Shown here: positions 47,651-59,237 of the stretch, piece by piece
Layout: each line of letters opens with the position of its first letter
How positions within the stretch are numbered: position 1 is the first letter of the stretch
Origin: Stromatinia cepivora
Taxonomy: Eukaryota; Ascomycota; Leotiomycetes; Helotiales; Sclerotiniaceae
DNA: 64,000 bases
NCBI GenBank assembly: GCA_014898415.1
Contig: RCTD01000005.1
Coordinates: 2,108,001 to 2,172,000 of the forward strand
Direction of reading: 5' to 3'
The notes under the pieces: model-generated
Databases searched by the model: none
The model's input: the letters and a program-made list of their open reading frames with translations, nothing else
What the model was told of the DNA's origin: nothing
Program-made: the position numbers and the translations under genes

Positions 47651-49057
47651 ATGTCGCACCGTAAATTCGAAGCTCCCCGTCACGGATCCCTTGCTTATCT
47701 CCCAAGAAAGAGAGCAAGCCGACACCGCGGAAAGGTCAAGAGGTGAAGCATTTACCCCAATTTCATATTTGGTTGCGATATTTAGAAAATTCCTCGAATC
47801 AATTGATATCTGCCTGCAGACTTAGTTTGAGGAGAATTTTTACTAACTTCTTAATTTCAATCAGTTTCCCCAAGGATGATAAGACCAAGCCAGTCCACCT
47901 TACTGCCACTCTTGGTTATAAGGCTGGTATGACTACCATTGTCCGTGATCTCGACCGTCCTGGTGCGAAAACACACAAGAAGGAGGTCGTTGAGGCAGTG
48001 ACTGTCATTGAGACACCACCGGTACGAACAACGCAGCCCGCTTGGCTCAAGCCAATGGCTAATATCTTTTTAGGTTATCGTTGTTGGTCTAGTGGGTTAC
48101 ATTGAGACTCCTCGTGGTCTCAGATCCCTTACAACTGTCTGGGCCGAACATTTGAGCGACGAAGTTAAGCGCAGATTCTACAAGAACTGGTACAAGAGCA
48201 AGAAGAAGGCTTTCACCAAGTACGCCAAGAAGCACTCCGAGAATAGCGGATCTTCCATCACCCGTGAACTCGAGCGTATCAAGAAGTACTGCACCGTCGT
48301 CCGTGTCCTCGCCCACACTCAAATCAGAAAGACTCCTCTCAAGCAAAAGAAGGCCCACTTGATGGAGATCCAAGTTAACGGAGGTAGCGTCGCTGAGAAG
48401 GTTGACTTCGCCAGCGGTCTCTTCGAGAAGCCAGTTGAGATCGGCTCCATCTTCGAGCAAGATGAGATGATTGATGTCATTGCCGTCACCAAGGGTCACG
48501 GTTTCTCCGGTGTCACCAGCAGATGGGGAACCAAGAAGCTTCCGAGAAAGACACACAAGGGTCTCCGTAAGGTCGCCTGTATTGGTGCCTGGCATCCAGC
48601 CCACGTCCAATGGACTGTTGCCCGTGCTGGTCAAGATGGATACCATCACCGTACCTCTTGCAACCACAAGGTCTACCGTATCGGCCGTGGTGACGACCCC
48701 AACAACGCCGCCACCGAGTTCGATGTCTCCAAGAAGGCCATTACCCCGTAAGTTTTCAAAGTTCAATATTTCTGATGATGCACCAACTAACAAAATTTCA
48801 GCATGGGTGGCTTTGTTAGATATGGTGAGGTCAAGAACGATTACATCATGCTCAAGGGTTCCGTTCCTGGTGTCAAGAAGCGTGTCATGACTCTCAGAAA
48901 ATCCATGTTCGTCCACACCTCAAGAAAGGCCTTGGAGAAGGTTGAGTTGAAATGGATCGATACATCCTCCAAATTCGGTCACGGTGCTTACCAAACCGCC
49001 GAGGAGAAGCACACTTTCTTGGGTACCCTCAAGAAGGATATTGCTCAATCTTCGTAA
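47651..49057 (+). CDS. rpl3: Cytosolic large-subunit ribosomal protein uL3
   Basis: Four exons (47651-47742, 47865-48021, 48074-48747, 48802-49057; introns 122, 52 and 54 bp) encode 392 residues, normal for eukaryotic L3. Signatures: [78 protein letters not shown], and the His of [11 protein letters not shown] (methylated in yeast). It lines the peptidyl-transferase centre. Codon use is strongly C-ending, as expected of a highly expressed gene, which also creates a long antisense open frame. Intron 1 is the longest, as often seen in ribosomal-protein genes. Confidence 0.98.
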
Positions 49058-49662
49058 ATTTAAAATTTGGTTCTGCATTTCGGGTTTCTGGCTTTTCGAT
49101 AGGTGTAGTCGGTGGGGGTATCATATGTGCAATAATGCAGTCCATGATTACCCATGGATATACTAGCATTCCATCAATGAAGAAATGTCAATGATATCCA
49201 ATAATTTCAAAATATGATTAGACTTTTGATGAGCCCAGTAATAAATTGAAGACTTTTGATCGGGAAAATGTTGGTTTTAATGGAGTGAAGAAATTTTACG
49301 AGCTGGTCTCTATGGTACTAGCACTTTTGACCCTCTCCTTTTCTTTCTTATTTTTCAACTGACCTTCCAATGAGACCTCAAGTATAATTAAGGAGTTTGA
49401 CATTATTTATCATTCATTACAATTTCCTTCATTGTTCATATTAATCCAACACTCCTTATAAAAGCTTTTACTTAATCCAAATAATTCTCGCATTTTTCGC
49501 ATTTTCCCTTTTCTTCACTTCAGTTGTAAATCGTCATACCATTCATCCATCAAACAAGAAAAGAAGTCCCAATTACCCCACGTCACCAAAGTCACACAAC
49601 ATCCTTTCTTCCTCGACCCCTCTCTTAGCTTAGTAACCGATTCACAAAAGTCATTGACATCA
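49058..49662. other. Intergenic region
   Basis: 3' flank of rpl3, then a CT/CA-rich leader-like stretch before the ATG at 49663. No separate gene seen. Confidence 0.5.
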
Positions 49663-50070
49663 ATGGGTGCACTTTCCGCCGTCCTCGCCATCCCATATCG
49701 AAGCATTAAAGAATCCATTGAGAGAAATCGCAAAAACGAAAATAAAAACAAAAGACAACCAAAATCTGCGCCGGGCAGTCGAACGCCTTCTATTCATCTC
49801 AAAACAAGAGAAGCGTCTGATAGAAAAAATCGAGCGTGAGATCTTGGGAGTAAAGATAAGGGAAAGTCGCAATCATTAGGTCATTTACCTTTGGTCGAAG
49901 TGCCGCGGGCAGAATTGTTGGCTGTGGAGAACGTTGTTTTACGCAAGGGAAAGGGAAAGGGAAAGTCGATCGAAGAACCTTCTTTGCAGAAACAGAGTTC
50001 GCGGTCAAAGACGACGTCGCAAAGAGAGTTAGCTTTGGATTCAACGGCTCGAGTTCCGGTTTTCGCGTAG
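49663..50070 (+). pseudogene. Small basic protein frame interrupted by one in-frame TGA
   Basis: From the ATG at 49663 a frame of 136 codons runs to TAG at 50068-50070. It is broken only by TGA at 49837-49839, inside DRKNRA/DLGSKDKGK. The N-terminus MGALSAVLAIPYRSIKESIE has Gly at position 2 and a short hydrophobic stretch before basic residues, like small N-myristoylated membrane-associated fungal proteins. The second half is polar (KGKGKGKSIEEPSLQKQSSR). CGA to TGA (C to T) would explain the stop. No intron that removes it keeps the frame. It may be a recent pseudogene, a sequencing difference or a readthrough gene. A minus-strand frame over 49799-50212 is the alternative reading. Confidence 0.4.
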
Positions 50071-50294
50071 GTGGAAGGGTTTCGCATACTTTTTCTACTG
50101 CTTTCTCTCGACGAATCTTAGTTGCAGGATTTGAGGGAAGATCTAGGGTAGGAATTTTTGGAGGGATCACTGAGCGCAGTTTCTCGCACAGCTCTGCGAT
50201 TTTAAGACACACGAACGAGGAGAAAATTTCAAAGGATACCTATACAAATTCACAGGTGCCATCCGAACATATTAATATCAACACCTCTAACAAA

Positions 50295-50861
50295 ATGGCC
50301 TCCGACGAAGATTACATGGCGTTCCTCGATAAAGCCAACGAGGACCCCAGCGCCGGCATATCAAACACTAGTGGTAACAAAAAAACAGAGTTTAAAACTA
50401 TGGATGATGATGTTGATGTACCGGGGGTATTGGTTAGGGCGACTAAGGATGCGTGGTATGTTAGTGATGCCGATGAACCTTTTGTGGTTGTAGCTTTGAA
50501 GAATGAGGGGGAGGGGTTACCGGATGAAGGTTTGTTTTGCCTGATTTTATTATCTTTATCATACTTCCTATGAAGAGCTTTTATGTATATGCATATATTA
50601 ACAAAACCAGAAACATTCGCCCGTCTCATAGCCCATCCTTCACCCGCGGACGCAGCGGAAGATATCCAAATAATGGATATAGGCGAATGGGATCCCCACG
50701 CACAATACAAAGAGATTGTAAACGCGGTTAGAGAGGCTAGTAAGGGCAGCGATGTGAGGGTTTACAGGGTACCTGGGCAAGGAACCAGAGTTGAGTATTG
50801 GGTTGTGGGAACTGAGGGGGGGAGATTAGTAGGGGCGAAGGCTTTGGGGGTGGAGAGTTAG
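50295..50861 (+). CDS. Conserved-looking fungal protein of unknown function
   Basis: Two exons (50295-50529, 50611-50861; intron 81 bp) encode 161 residues; the start is in ACAAAATGGCC. The N-terminus MASDEDYMAFLDKANEDPSA is acidic. The middle part (VPGVLVRATKDAWYVSDADE, then PFVVVALKNEG) and the C-terminal part (VRVYRVPGQGTRVEYWVVG, then RLVGAKALGVES) look like a compact alpha/beta domain. There is no signal peptide or membrane segment. I do not recognise the family by name; such proteins are annotated as hypothetical in ascomycetes. Its neighbours do not suggest a role. Confidence 0.8.
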
Positions 50862-51799
50862 GGAATTAGGGGATTGGATTAGGGGGTTAGATTTTAGGGT
50901 TTGGAGGACTGTGGATGGGTGGTGAGGAAGTAGGTTGTTTATACCTGGCGTTTTGAGGGGAAGGGAGGGCATTTATGTATGCCATGGACTTGCATTGATT
51001 GATCTTATGGCTATGACGGTTTGTCTATCTGTCTATCTGTCTAGTCATGATATAAAGATTCATAAAATGTGGAGAAAAAGCGATATTCACCATGCAATTA
51101 TGGAATTATGGAAGTATGGAATAAGCAGCTTAGATTAGGTTAGGTTATATTAAATTAATCTCAACCCGATACCTAGAAAATCGAAAATATTATAATGAAT
51201 CTTCCTTCTATAGTTCTAATATGCAGTATCTATCTCCTCATAATTATCGGAAGACGATTTGGAAGTTTCTTTATTTTGTTGTAGTTATATTATTTATATT
51301 ATGTTATTTATGTAGTAGGTTAGAGGGGAGTATATGTTGTTTATGTGTAGATAGGTATAGGTATAGGTATAGGTATAGGTATAGGTATAGGTATAGAGAA
51401 ATTTCATATTATATTCTGATAAAACTTGTTTCCAGGAAGATGGCATCTCGAATCCAAATAAAGGCGGGAGTGAAGAGAAGTGGGAGCTTTGTATATGATA
51501 TATGATACCGGCACTGGCGGGGGGGTTAGGAGCGCATATTATATCATAGTATTTCTCAAGGGCAATGAGTAGAATAGTTGCGCGTATATCACATATATTA
51601 CATATATCAATAATGGATAATCAATAATCAATAAACGACATTAAAATTATTTGGGAGTATTTAGTAATATTCGACATTAATATTCAGGTATCCAATTTCT
51701 CCATCCTTCCATCTATCCATTCAATCATTCAAGACAGGATAGGATAGGGATGACATCTCATAACGTCGTAAATGAATCATTCATAAGTAATATACTAAA
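50862..51799. other. Intergenic region with a hexanucleotide repeat
   Basis: 3' flank of the 161-residue protein gene and the 3' flank of the sugar transporter. Contains CTATCTGT copies near 51018-51041 and the (AGGTAT)n array. No gene seen. Confidence 0.55.
51353..51396 (+). repeat. Hexanucleotide microsatellite (AGGTAT)n
   Basis: About seven uninterrupted copies. Confidence 0.95.
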
Positions 51800-53718
51800 C
51801 TAATGCGCAAGCTCGCCTTGGTAGTGCGTTACTTGTATCTCCTGCTTCTCGCTGATTTCATGGGCTCTTCGCTCGATGTCGGCGGCGTAGCCTGCGTTGT
51901 AGGAGGCTTTGTCTGTGCCGGGGACCTGGGTTTGTTGTTAGGTTTTTTGGTTTTTTGATTTTGCTTTCTTTTTGGGGACAGGATAGATTGATAAGGAGAG
52001 TTCGTGATAGATAGATGAATGGATGAGAAAACTTACAAGAATGGGCGCATTGGTAAAAAGATAATTCATTTCCTCCAAAGGTTTTCTCGCCGTTTCAGGC
52101 AAGAATAAGTAGAAGAATAGCGCATTGGTGAAATTACAAATGATGAATAGGAAGTAGTATCGGTAGCCAATATTGGTCATGGCCATATCGGTCACTTGAC
52201 CAATGAGGGTGTTGAAGGCGAAGGAAACCATGGTTGCGATGGAGACACCTTTGGAACGCGTACGGGTGTCGAAGATTTCGGCGGGGATGACCCAGGAGAG
52301 CGGTCCGCAGGTGGCGGAGAAGGAGAAGTTGTAGAGCCAGGTTACGATGATGAAGCCCCAGGAGGCGCCGATGTTATGGTTGGATGAGGGAGGAAAGATG
52401 GCGATGAGGACACAGGCGATGAGGAAGGTGACCTGGGGTTATTATTAGTATTTTTGGAAAGTAGACGAAGAAGAATGGTATTACTAACCATGTTGAATAG
52501 ATTACCCCAGATCAAAGGCCATCTTCGTCCCAATTTATCAATGAATAATACACAGCAGGCTTCTCCAAGCAAAGCAATGATATTGTTGATAGCTTGATAT
52601 TTCAAAGCATCACTACCTACAATGCCAATTTGTCCATAGATCTTTACCGAATAGTACTGAATTGCTGAAACACCCGTCATTTGAACAGATGCTTGTAAAG
52701 CACACGCGATGAATAATCGGCGGAAGGATGATTTGTTCGTGAAGAGATCCAGATAGGATTTCGCTTCATGTTCGTGCTCGTATGTAATGCTGTCTTGAAT
52801 TTGATCGAATTCGGCTCGGACCCAGGAATCATTTTCATCGCCATGTGCATGCAATCTGGCGAGAGTTGAAAGACCTTTGTCGGGATAACCGTGATCGATG
52901 AGCCAACGTGGTGATTCGGGGAAGAGGAAAATGAGACCGGCGAGAATGACGGCTGGGAGCATCTGTAGACCTAAAGGCAAGCGCCATTGAGCTGAAGATC
53001 CCTTGATGCCAATGTATGTCCCATAACTGATCCAGCCGGCAACGAGAGAACCAATACCCAACATGAATTGTTGTAATGATGTGATACGACCTCGAATACT
53101 GGGATGTGCTATCTCAGCTTGGTATAGAGGGATAATCATAACCAGGAAACCGACTATCAGTTGTTTGTTAGTAATCAACCTTTACAGCAAATTACTGGGG
53201 ATTTGATGGTTACCTCCTAATCCGGCAATCCATCTACCGGCCCAAAGATAATGAATATGCTGTGCACCGGTCTGAAGACCACCTCCGAGTATAAAGATAA
53301 TGCATCCTGCAAATATAGTCCATCGACGTCCAAATTTATCTCCAATTGGTCCGGCAAGGCCAGAACCACAGAAAGCTCCACCGGTGAAGAAAGATACTAC
53401 AATGCCACTGTGCCAATTAATTTCATGTCGTATCATCGAAACAGAGTCACTTACGTTTCTGTTGAAGTTGGTTTGAATTCACTGATAAAAGTTTCACTTG
53501 CAACGACTTCGGCGATAACACCTAAAGACTGTTAGAGCGGGTAGATAGTATCATTGAGTATATAATGTACGTACCTAGATCGTAACCATAAAGGATAGAT
53601 CCGACTGAGGCAAAAACACCTACGAGGAACTAGAGAGCAGTGTTAGCGAATACCGAGGACCCTGTTCTTCAAGAACAACATGTCTTACCTGATAGACTTT
53701 TGGAGATAAAGCCCCCAT
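51800..53718 (-). CDS. MFS sugar transporter (sugar porter family)
   Basis: Seven exons (53689-53718, 53575-53629, 53455-53521, 53214-53407, 52489-53153, 52037-52432, 51800-51925) encode 510 residues. The first exon is ten codons (MGALSPKVYQ). Sugar-porter signatures: GYDLG in helix 1, GDKFGRRWTI (motif A), GRWIAGLGVGF, PLYQAEIAHPSIRGR, PESPRWLID, DKLGRRWPLIWG, PAEIFDTRTRSKG, and PETARKPLEEM at the end of helix 12. Twelve transmembrane segments are expected. It is divergently paired with a GH51 arabinofuranosidase, so transport of L-arabinose, arabino-oligosaccharide or a related pentose is a reasonable inference. Hexose or other sugar substrates cannot be excluded. Confidence 0.93.
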
Positions 53719-54496
53719 AGCTGCACGTCAATGCTCGAAAGCTTACAGTATCAATGAAGAACTAATTGGTCTCAAGAAGAGATACTAGGTAGGTGACTGA
53801 TCAACATTTAGCAGGGGAATTCTTCACATCTTTATATTCCTCGCTTCACGATTTATCCATCCCCAGAAAAGCACCAAATGGCAACATGCCATATGATAAC
53901 ACGCTAATTATGCGGGGATCCTGGGGAAATAGCATCTGGGTGCTTCCGACATGGGAATTTATCCTATTTTCAAGCTCTCCGCTTGTTGGTACCAGCCATC
54001 TCTTGTCATGATTTGTCTTGATCGTGTCGTCATGAACATGGTTACAATTCACAGCATACAAAGACCACGATGCGTACCAATTGGCGTCTTGCGTCAAGTT
54101 ATTGAAGATTCAAGGCGTGGGAAGCTTTCTCGCTTGTGGACGGCTTGAGATTTCCCATCCATCCACAATGTCTCGCTTGTGGCAGTCCACTTGCAGGCTC
54201 GGAATAAGTCTACCACTAATTCGGCGGAACGTATATGCGCACCAATGAAAGAAGAGAGTAGTGGACTGACTTATCCCCAACCTTCTTGTTGGCTCGTGTG
54301 TACTGTGTAGTTATGAGTCGATCTCCATCGTATTAAGTGGATACTTGGGACAGACTTCACTTATGAAAGATCATGTTGTTCCGAGGTACAAGATGGTAGG
54401 ATCTTGTATGCGCATGCGGCACTTTATATTGTTTGCTATTTCATCCCGTGAGGCACGGAATACATATATTCAAACTAAGGAAAAGATATAGACAGG
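53719..54496. promoter_or_regulatory. Shared divergent promoter: sugar transporter / arabinofuranosidase
   Basis: 778 bp between opposite start codons. Three words fit the CreA/Mig1 carbon-repression consensus SYGGRG: CCCCAG at 53861 (reverse), GCGGGG at 53912 and CTGGGG at 53921. The last two are spaced like a CreA double site. Co-regulation and glucose repression are inferred from layout and motifs only. Confidence 0.5.
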
Positions 54497-56731
54497 ATGA
54501 CGACGTTTACGAGAATACCTGATGGAGAGACTCCTTCAATTAGTATTGATGCGTCGAGGAGATTGTCGAAGATTGGTATGTTGGCGAGAACTCCATAGGT
54601 CAATTGATACGGATTATACTAACTTCGATATAGATCCTATGATATATGGAGGGTTTATGGAGTAAGTGATATTTATGTATATCTTCAAAAGCAATGGTGT
54701 CATTTGACCACCTAGGAGCATACACATAAGAATCTATTACAGATCCCCTCTCAGCAATCTCTCATCCAGGATTGCAGGATGCAGGTTTACAATGCCAAAA
54801 TTATCGATGATATTCTTTGCGCAAAAGTTTGAGCGATAACCATCAGACCAAACCAGAAAGGGTCTGGAAAGGGTTCAGATTTCAAAGAGCTCCGAATGTA
54901 TCAATCTATGCGAGCGTTGTCATCTACCGGGCATTGGAACCTTTCGAGTGAGAAATTCCGTTTACCACGTCCATTTGAGATATGAAAAATTATTTTCTGC
55001 TCTTTCATTCTATATCACTTAAAGCATGATTCCATGACGGGTTTGTGACCTTGGAGATAGAATATCTATTTCTCAGCTCGGAGTTATCAATCCTGCCTTT
55101 ACATTTTCTCACACAAACTAGACATATGGGCCGTTGCATTTACGGTGGAATCTACGATCCAGGAAACCCTCTCTCCGACAAACATGGCTACCGCACGGAT
55201 GTCCTCGGCGCCCTCCGCGAACTCGATATCCCCGTAATCCGTTACCCAGGTGGAAACTTCATCGCTACATATCACTGGGAAGATGGTATCGGACCACGCG
55301 AAAAGCGGCCCGCTCGTCCCGAACTTGCATGGCTAGGAACCGAGACTAACGAATTCGGTATTTTCTCCTCTCCTTTGTTCGCCCATTATTTGACTTGAGA
55401 TGAGGACTGATATAGCTTAGGAACCGATGAATTTATGCACTATCTTAGCGTACTCTCAGAGGGAAAGGAAAAACGGGTTGAACCCTATTTCTGTCTCAAT
55501 ATGGGTACAGGAACATTGACCGAAGCATTAGCATGGGTAGAGTATTGCAACGGTACTCGAAATACCTATTATGCAAATCTTCGACGAAAGAATGGACACG
55601 AAGAGCCATATAACATCAAATACTGGGCATTAGGAAACGAAGTATGGGGACCATGGCAAGTTGAGCAAATGACTGCTGAAGACTAGTATGTTCATTCTCC
55701 CAATCCTAAGAACAAACGTAAGACTAAATAAATCCAGCGCCAAAAAAGCTCTGCAATGGTCTAAAGCTCTCCATCTTCTCGATCCAACTCTTCAACTAAT
55801 CCTCTGTGGTGAAACGGGTCTTTCCCCATGGGATCTCACCGTACTCCTCCCCAACATCCATCACATAACCATGCACAGTATCCACATCTACAGTACCTCC
55901 TCACAACATCTCCCTAATGCCCTCTCACCCCTCCAAGCCGAAACCGCTATCGAATCCGCCGCCTCCCTCATTCAAATCGCACGCATCCAAGCAAAAATCC
56001 CTCCTTCAGTACCTGTCCCCAAAATCTGTTTCGACGAATGGAACGTCTGGGATCCATTGCGTGCACCAGGAGAAGAAGGAGCCGAGGAAAAATACACATT
56101 AAGTGATGCCTTGGCCGTAGGCGTGTGGTTGAATGTTTTCATTCGACAGAGTCGGTATGTAGGGATGGCGAATTTAGCGCAGAGCGTTAATGTTATTTCT
56201 CCATTAATGACGAGTAAAAATGGCATTATTAAACAGACGACTTGGTGGCCATTGTGGTTGTATAGTAAATACATGCGTGGATGGACATTGGGGTTACATG
56301 TGAGAGGTGGAGCGTACGAAGGAGTGCAGGAACCAAAGTGGTTGGGGAGTGTAGTGGGAGAACAGGGGGGAGCAAGTTGGTTGGATGTAGCGGGGAGCAT
56401 TGATGAGGATGGAGTTATCAGTTTGTGCGTGGTGAACGTTAGCGAGGAGGAGAGTTTCGAAACGGATTTATTGGGTGTGAAGGGAGAGGTCGAGGTTTTT
56501 ACTATCACGGGGGATAATGTTACGGTGGTTAATACGGCGGAGAAAGAAGAAGTGGGTGTTAAGGAGAGTAAATGGGATGGGAAGGGTAAATATACTTTTG
56601 GGAAACATTCTCTTACGATGTTGAGATGGGCGACGGGGGAGAAAGTTGTGGAGGTGAAGAGGGGTGAGGGAGAAAGATTAGATACGAGAAAGTTGGCTTG
56701 GGCAGGTGATAGGGAACTCGACAAGTCCTGA
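54497..56731 (+). CDS. Alpha-L-arabinofuranosidase, GH51
   Basis: Five exons (54497-54575, 54634-54661, 55122-55357, 55421-55685, 55738-56731) encode 533 residues. It releases arabinose from arabinan/arabinoxylan oligosaccharides. GH51 signatures: PMIYGGFMEHMGRCIYGGIY, RYPGGNFIATYHWEDGIGP, NIKYWALGNEVWGPW (acid/base Glu of GNE, ~residue 187) and KICFDEWNVW (nucleophile Glu, ~residue 302). There is no signal peptide at the N-terminus (MTTFTRIPDG), so it is probably intracellular and acts on imported oligosaccharides, which fits the adjacent divergent transporter. Exon 2 is only 28 nt, and the following intron is 460 bp, far longer than others in the window; the other introns are 58, 63 and 52 bp. 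Confidence 0.94.
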
Positions 56732-57379
56732 GTATGAATGGACCTCAAGAAAGTTTGAAAATTTCCAAGAAATTTGCGCGAGAAATTCCGAGGGCTATCA
56801 TCACGAATTGTCGAACTTGTGAAATCATCCATAGACGATCTTTCGGTGATTTTGTCAACTTCTACTTGCTGAGAACTTCTCAGAGTGCCCCCTTAAAAGC
56901 TAGTGCTAAAAATCTTCCTCCTTCAAATGCTGCACGAATACCACAATGAAGGGAAGAAAAGATTAATAGGTTTTATGTGCCAGTTCCTGGTGAGCTTCAC
57001 AACGCTTATATCCCTATTGAGTATTTCTACATTCCTCCCGTTGAACCTTTGATTCCTATAATATAAACAAAACAATTATATATAGCATTAATGTTTCTTG
57101 AGATCTTTTGAGACCGGATATTATGTTAAGCTAGTATCAATAGTCCAAACAACACAAGTCTGTATCATACAGGATGGCACGAAATCCCACGATTAATCTA
57201 CCGAAAAATGATCCAACTCCACCGCATAATAATGATCCTCCCATATAAGAATATATCTATTAACACCTCACAGCCATATCTCTTTCGCTCTTTCACTACC
57301 ACTCCTTCCCCGTCTCTCAACCATTCCCTCACCAAACACCACGCCACAACCGCTTCAAACCTCACACCAAAACCCTTCA
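56732..57379. other. Convergent 3' flanks
   Basis: Space between the stops of the arabinofuranosidase (+) and the small secreted-protein gene (-). No gene recognised. Confidence 0.55.
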
Positions 57380-57988
57380 TCACAAAACCCCCGCAGCAAC
57401 CACCGCCGCCGCCGCCATCAAAGCCATTCTCCCGCCATTACACGACCCACACGCAGCACCCGCGATTTCTGTTCCCCCCGCAAGTATGGGTTCATGCCTA
57501 TTCATCTCATTAACTTCCTTCATTCCTTCAAACCATCTTGATTACATCTCAACCCTATAAAACCCCTTGCAACTTGCAAGTCCCGAGAATGAGATACTTA
57601 TCCCAATAATACGAAAACAAATACTGGTAGTTCAACTAAAATGAATGAGAAAAGTAAAAGTTACATACCATCCACAATGAACATAAGTCTTCAGCGTAAC
57701 ACAACTCCAATAAGTAGTTTGATGATATTTTTCCCGCAGCTGCATTTCTTCTGCTGTAGGCGCGGCTGTGATTAAAGGATTCCCTTCATTCGTTTCAATC
57801 GTCCTAGTAGCTTGAGTTTTTTCTCCAGAGTCCCGGTTCGAATCTTTCCGACTCAAGGAAGAGCTCGGTGATGCTGATGCGGGGATAGTAGTTGTAGCTG
57901 TAGGAGTCACCGTAGGAGCCGCTAACAAGGAGGCGAAAATAGTTGTTGGGAAGAAACTCAAGACGAGGAGTATGGGGATGAATTTCAT
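57380..57988 (-). CDS. Small secreted protein, predicted GPI-anchored
   Basis: Two exons (57669-57988, 57380-57497; intron 171 bp) encode 145 residues. A signal peptide is clear (MKFIPILLVLSFFPTTIFAS). A Thr/Ser/Pro-rich stretch follows, then a conserved-looking core YWSCVTLKTYVHCGWHEPIL, and a small C-terminal part with CGSCNGG followed by a hydrophobic tail (MALMAAAAVVAAGVL). A hydrophobic end of this kind is typical of a GPI-anchor addition signal. The intron splits the Trp codon of CGW; reading on without splicing gives a wrong, longer end. Four Cys remain in the mature part. It is probably a cell-wall or surface protein; function unknown. Confidence 0.72.
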
Positions 57989-59237
57989 ATTTCGTTCAAA
58001 TTTCAATTTCTGGTAGCCAGACTCGTGATCCGTACGTACCCAAACTTTCAAATTTCTAAAAACTTTCAGACTCGAAGGTGAGTTGAGATATATATATATA
58101 TCCTGTATACACACACGAGAAACCCTCCAACTTCCAACTAAGAAAGCGAAACGAAACGTCGAGAAATCGATCGTAGCTTCGGGGTTTGTCTTGTAATATG
58201 AAGGGAAAAGGTTGTTGTTCGTTGACACAGGCAAATAATGATTGATTGGTGGGGTAAAACCGAATCCGTATGTATGCGACGCGGGGTGATATGGTGGGTG
58301 GCCCTCTGGGAATATACGTATTAGGCTGACGTTGAAAACAGGGAACTTTGGATCTTGAATATGTGCAGTTGAGAAGATGTGATGGAGTGATGGATAAATA
58401 TGGCAGCAAGATGTAATTCCAGAATTAAATATTCGAGTATACCTAGTACATTCAAAAGTAATCAAGAAGATATCTTGAAAAGAAGTGAATATTTATAGTA
58501 ATATATGGGCATATAAGATTATATACATTCGACACAACAAAAATATCCCAACTCGCACTTACGAATTGATTCATCACCAGAAAATATTTCTCCTCTTAAA
58601 ATCAAGAAAAAAGCATATCATAGGGATGAATGGATGGTGGTAGAATGGCAGAAACAATTCTAAAGGAAATCCCGAACTCCATTCAAAATCAAGAATCACT
58701 CTTGCATGATCGAGAGCCAATACATTGTCCTTGGCTGAACGCCCATTAAACGATGACTTAGCAGACAAGGATGAGATGAAACGAAACAAGAGGAATTCTA
58801 TACAACTAGAGTGGAAACATGAAAGAAACATTATGAGGTGACTCGTCTTACGAGGTTAGATAAAAGAAAAGGAAGATCGAGAAGGGACGCATATAATGTT
58901 GCGGAGGTCGGAAATGAGGATTTAAAGGAAGGGGTTGACGATGAATGGTCGACGCATAAGCACCTATCACCATCACCATCACCATTCAACCGTAAATAAG
59001 AATGGAATCCGATAAAAATACATCCCTCATGGTCAAAAAATGTGAAAGCATAGTTTGAGAATGGTTATCTGTAATTATATTAATCTCTGTAGCTACATGT
59101 TGTATCTTGCTATTCTAATTAGCTAACTGGCACACACTCACTACCTAGCTACTCTTCGTTTTACGAGCAATGTTTGCCAATCAGAAGCACACTTCCTTGC
59201 AATCCAACCCGGACTTGACTTTCATAAGCCTAAATGC
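57989..59237. other. Intergenic region upstream of the secreted-protein gene
   Basis: Promoter side of the secreted-protein gene and the 3' flank of the coilin-like gene. Includes a CACCATCACCATCACC stretch at about 58969-58985. The minus frame 57989-58465 is in-frame with the secreted protein but lies upstream of its signal-peptide ATG. No gene seen. Confidence 0.55.

Noticed and set aside
48089..48916. 275-codon minus-strand open frame over rpl3
   Set aside because: Exact antisense of the highly codon-biased uL3 exons; its protein is Leu/Asp-rich low complexity with no motif.
49799..50212. 137-codon minus-strand frame
   Set aside because: Competes with the plus-strand frame at 49663-50070; the plus reading has a better start context and a family-like N-terminus, though it is broken by TGA. 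Not fully excluded.
55972..56832. 286-codon minus-strand frame over the GH51 gene
   Set aside because: Antisense shadow of a well-supported GH51 exon; no domain.
57208..57513. 101-codon plus-strand frame with a poly-proline run and a mitochondrial-looking start
   Set aside because: It lies antisense to exon 2 of the small secreted-protein gene, whose splicing and family-like core are better supported; the poly-Pro run mirrors a poly-Ala stretch.
57632..58465. 277-codon minus frame as one protein
   Set aside because: The upstream 159 codons precede the signal-peptide ATG and have no leader or motif; the end reads into an intron.
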